From the NCBI GenBank assembly GCA_013335665.1, contig JAAXVE010000066.1, forward strand, positions 1 to 5,362: DNA of 5,362 bases, in the 5' to 3' direction. The stretch comes from Candidatus Falkowiibacteriota bacterium (lineage in GTDB: Bacteria > Patescibacteriota > Patescibacteriia > Patescibacteriales > GWE2-39-37). The notes beneath the pieces are model-generated. The model saw only the letters and a program-made list of their open reading frames with translations. It was not told where the DNA came from and did not search any database. Below are positions 5,034 through 5,362 of this stretch, in pieces (positions within the stretch are counted from its first letter, which is position 1; every line of letters starts with the position of its first letter). Position numbers and translations under genes: made by a program.

Positions 5034-5362
5034 ATGCAAACAACAGGGGGCAAAGTGGTACTAGGTATTGATCCTGGCATTGCCGATACTGGCGTAGGGG
5101 TTGTGCGAGTGGGCAAAAATGGACGGCTTGAGTGCCTTTATTACGCCTCAATAAAAACAAGTTCCAAAGAGGCCCTGGCCGATAGATTGATCCAATTGCA
5201 CGATCAGATTGAGGTGGTAATTAAAAAGTATAAACCAGACGTCTCTGCAATAGAACAGTTGTTTTTTTGCAAAAACGTCAAGACGGCCTTAGTGGTTGGA
5301 CAAGCCAGAGGAGTGGCGTTGTACACACTGAAGAAATCGCGTCTGTCAATTGCAGAGTTTAC
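5034..5362 (+). CDS. ruvC: Holliday junction resolvase RuvC, N-terminal part (3' end outside window)
   Basis: RuvC is the dimeric endonuclease that cuts Holliday junctions moved by RuvAB in recombination and repair. The visible 109 residues begin MQTTGGKVVLGIDPGIADTG. The first catalytic aspartate is D13 in GIDPG, and the second acidic residue is E74 in AIEQLFFCKN; the 61-residue spacing is close to the E. coli pair (Asp7, Glu66). KTALVVGQARGVAL (83-96) is a further RuvC signature. The two C-terminal catalytic aspartates lie beyond the window. The frame runs open through the last base. It starts 11 bases after the yebC stop and is probably cotranscribed; ruvA and ruvB may follow. The start is slightly uncertain: ATG at 5034 has no Shine-Dalgarno, whereas an internal GTG at 5055 (residue 8) has one and would still keep GIDPG. 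Confidence 0.95.
   Translation, partial: MQTTGGKVVLGIDPGIADTGVGVVRVGKNGRLECLYYASIKTSSKEALADRLIQLHDQIEVVIKKYKPDVSAIEQLFFCKNVKTALVVGQARGVALYTLKKSRLSIAEF
5045..5050 (+). promoter_or_regulatory. Possible Shine-Dalgarno for an alternative ruvC GTG start
   Basis: AGGGGG lies four bases before the in-frame GTG at 5055-5057. It is the only Shine-Dalgarno-like sequence close to a plausible start in the window. The spacing is a little short, and the bases also encode Thr-Gly-Gly if ATG 5034 is used, so this may be chance. Confidence 0.3.

Noticed and set aside
1..5362. A defence, mobile or otherwise novel gene system
   Set aside because: Every substantial open frame is explained by a known housekeeping family; there are no clustered repeats, transposase or phage signatures.

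Overview
The window looks like a compact, AT-rich bacterial chromosome segment carrying housekeeping genes. The small intergenic gaps, the YibE/F membrane protein, a SIS-family bifunctional phosphoglucose/phosphomannose isomerase, a conserved yebC-ruvC pair, a tRNA without an encoded CCA, and complete genes without clear Shine-Dalgarno sequences together suggest a Patescibacteria (CPR, Parcubacteria-like) genome. That placement is an inference from gene content and style. All five visible stop codons are TAA, and no gene needs TGA to be read as an amino acid, so a recoded-UGA lineage is not supported. I see no mobile element, CRISPR array or phage gene.

Layout. Positions 1-714 (+) hold the C-terminal part of a YibE/F-like membrane protein. 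It converges on a minus-strand translation block, with a two-way terminator hairpin between them at about 713-743. The minus-strand block, in order of transcription, is: bifunctional Pgi/Pmi (4140 to 3067) with its own extended -10 promoter and a 15-bp stem terminator; tRNA-Glu(UUC) (2945 to 2874) with a near-consensus promoter and a terminator; then tsaD (2791 to 1751) and trpS (1737 to 742), 13 bases apart and probably one transcription unit. A divergent intergenic region (4141-4299) separates pgi from a rightward yebC-ruvC unit. yebC is complete (4300-5022) and ruvC runs off the right edge (5034-5362).

How the genes relate. tRNA-Glu, TsaD (t6A tRNA modification), TrpS (tryptophanyl-tRNA synthesis) and YebC (a DUF28 protein tied to translation or regulation) all serve protein synthesis. 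RuvC resolves Holliday junctions, and Pgi/Pmi links glucose and mannose metabolism to glycolysis and sugar-nucleotide supply. No exotic system is visible. The most interesting signals are regulatory: a tsaD promoter placed so that +1 falls on the A of the start codon (a predicted leaderless mRNA), an inverted repeat over that promoter's -35, terminator-like hairpins between promoter and gene in the tRNA-Glu and yebC leaders, and general absence of Shine-Dalgarno sequences.
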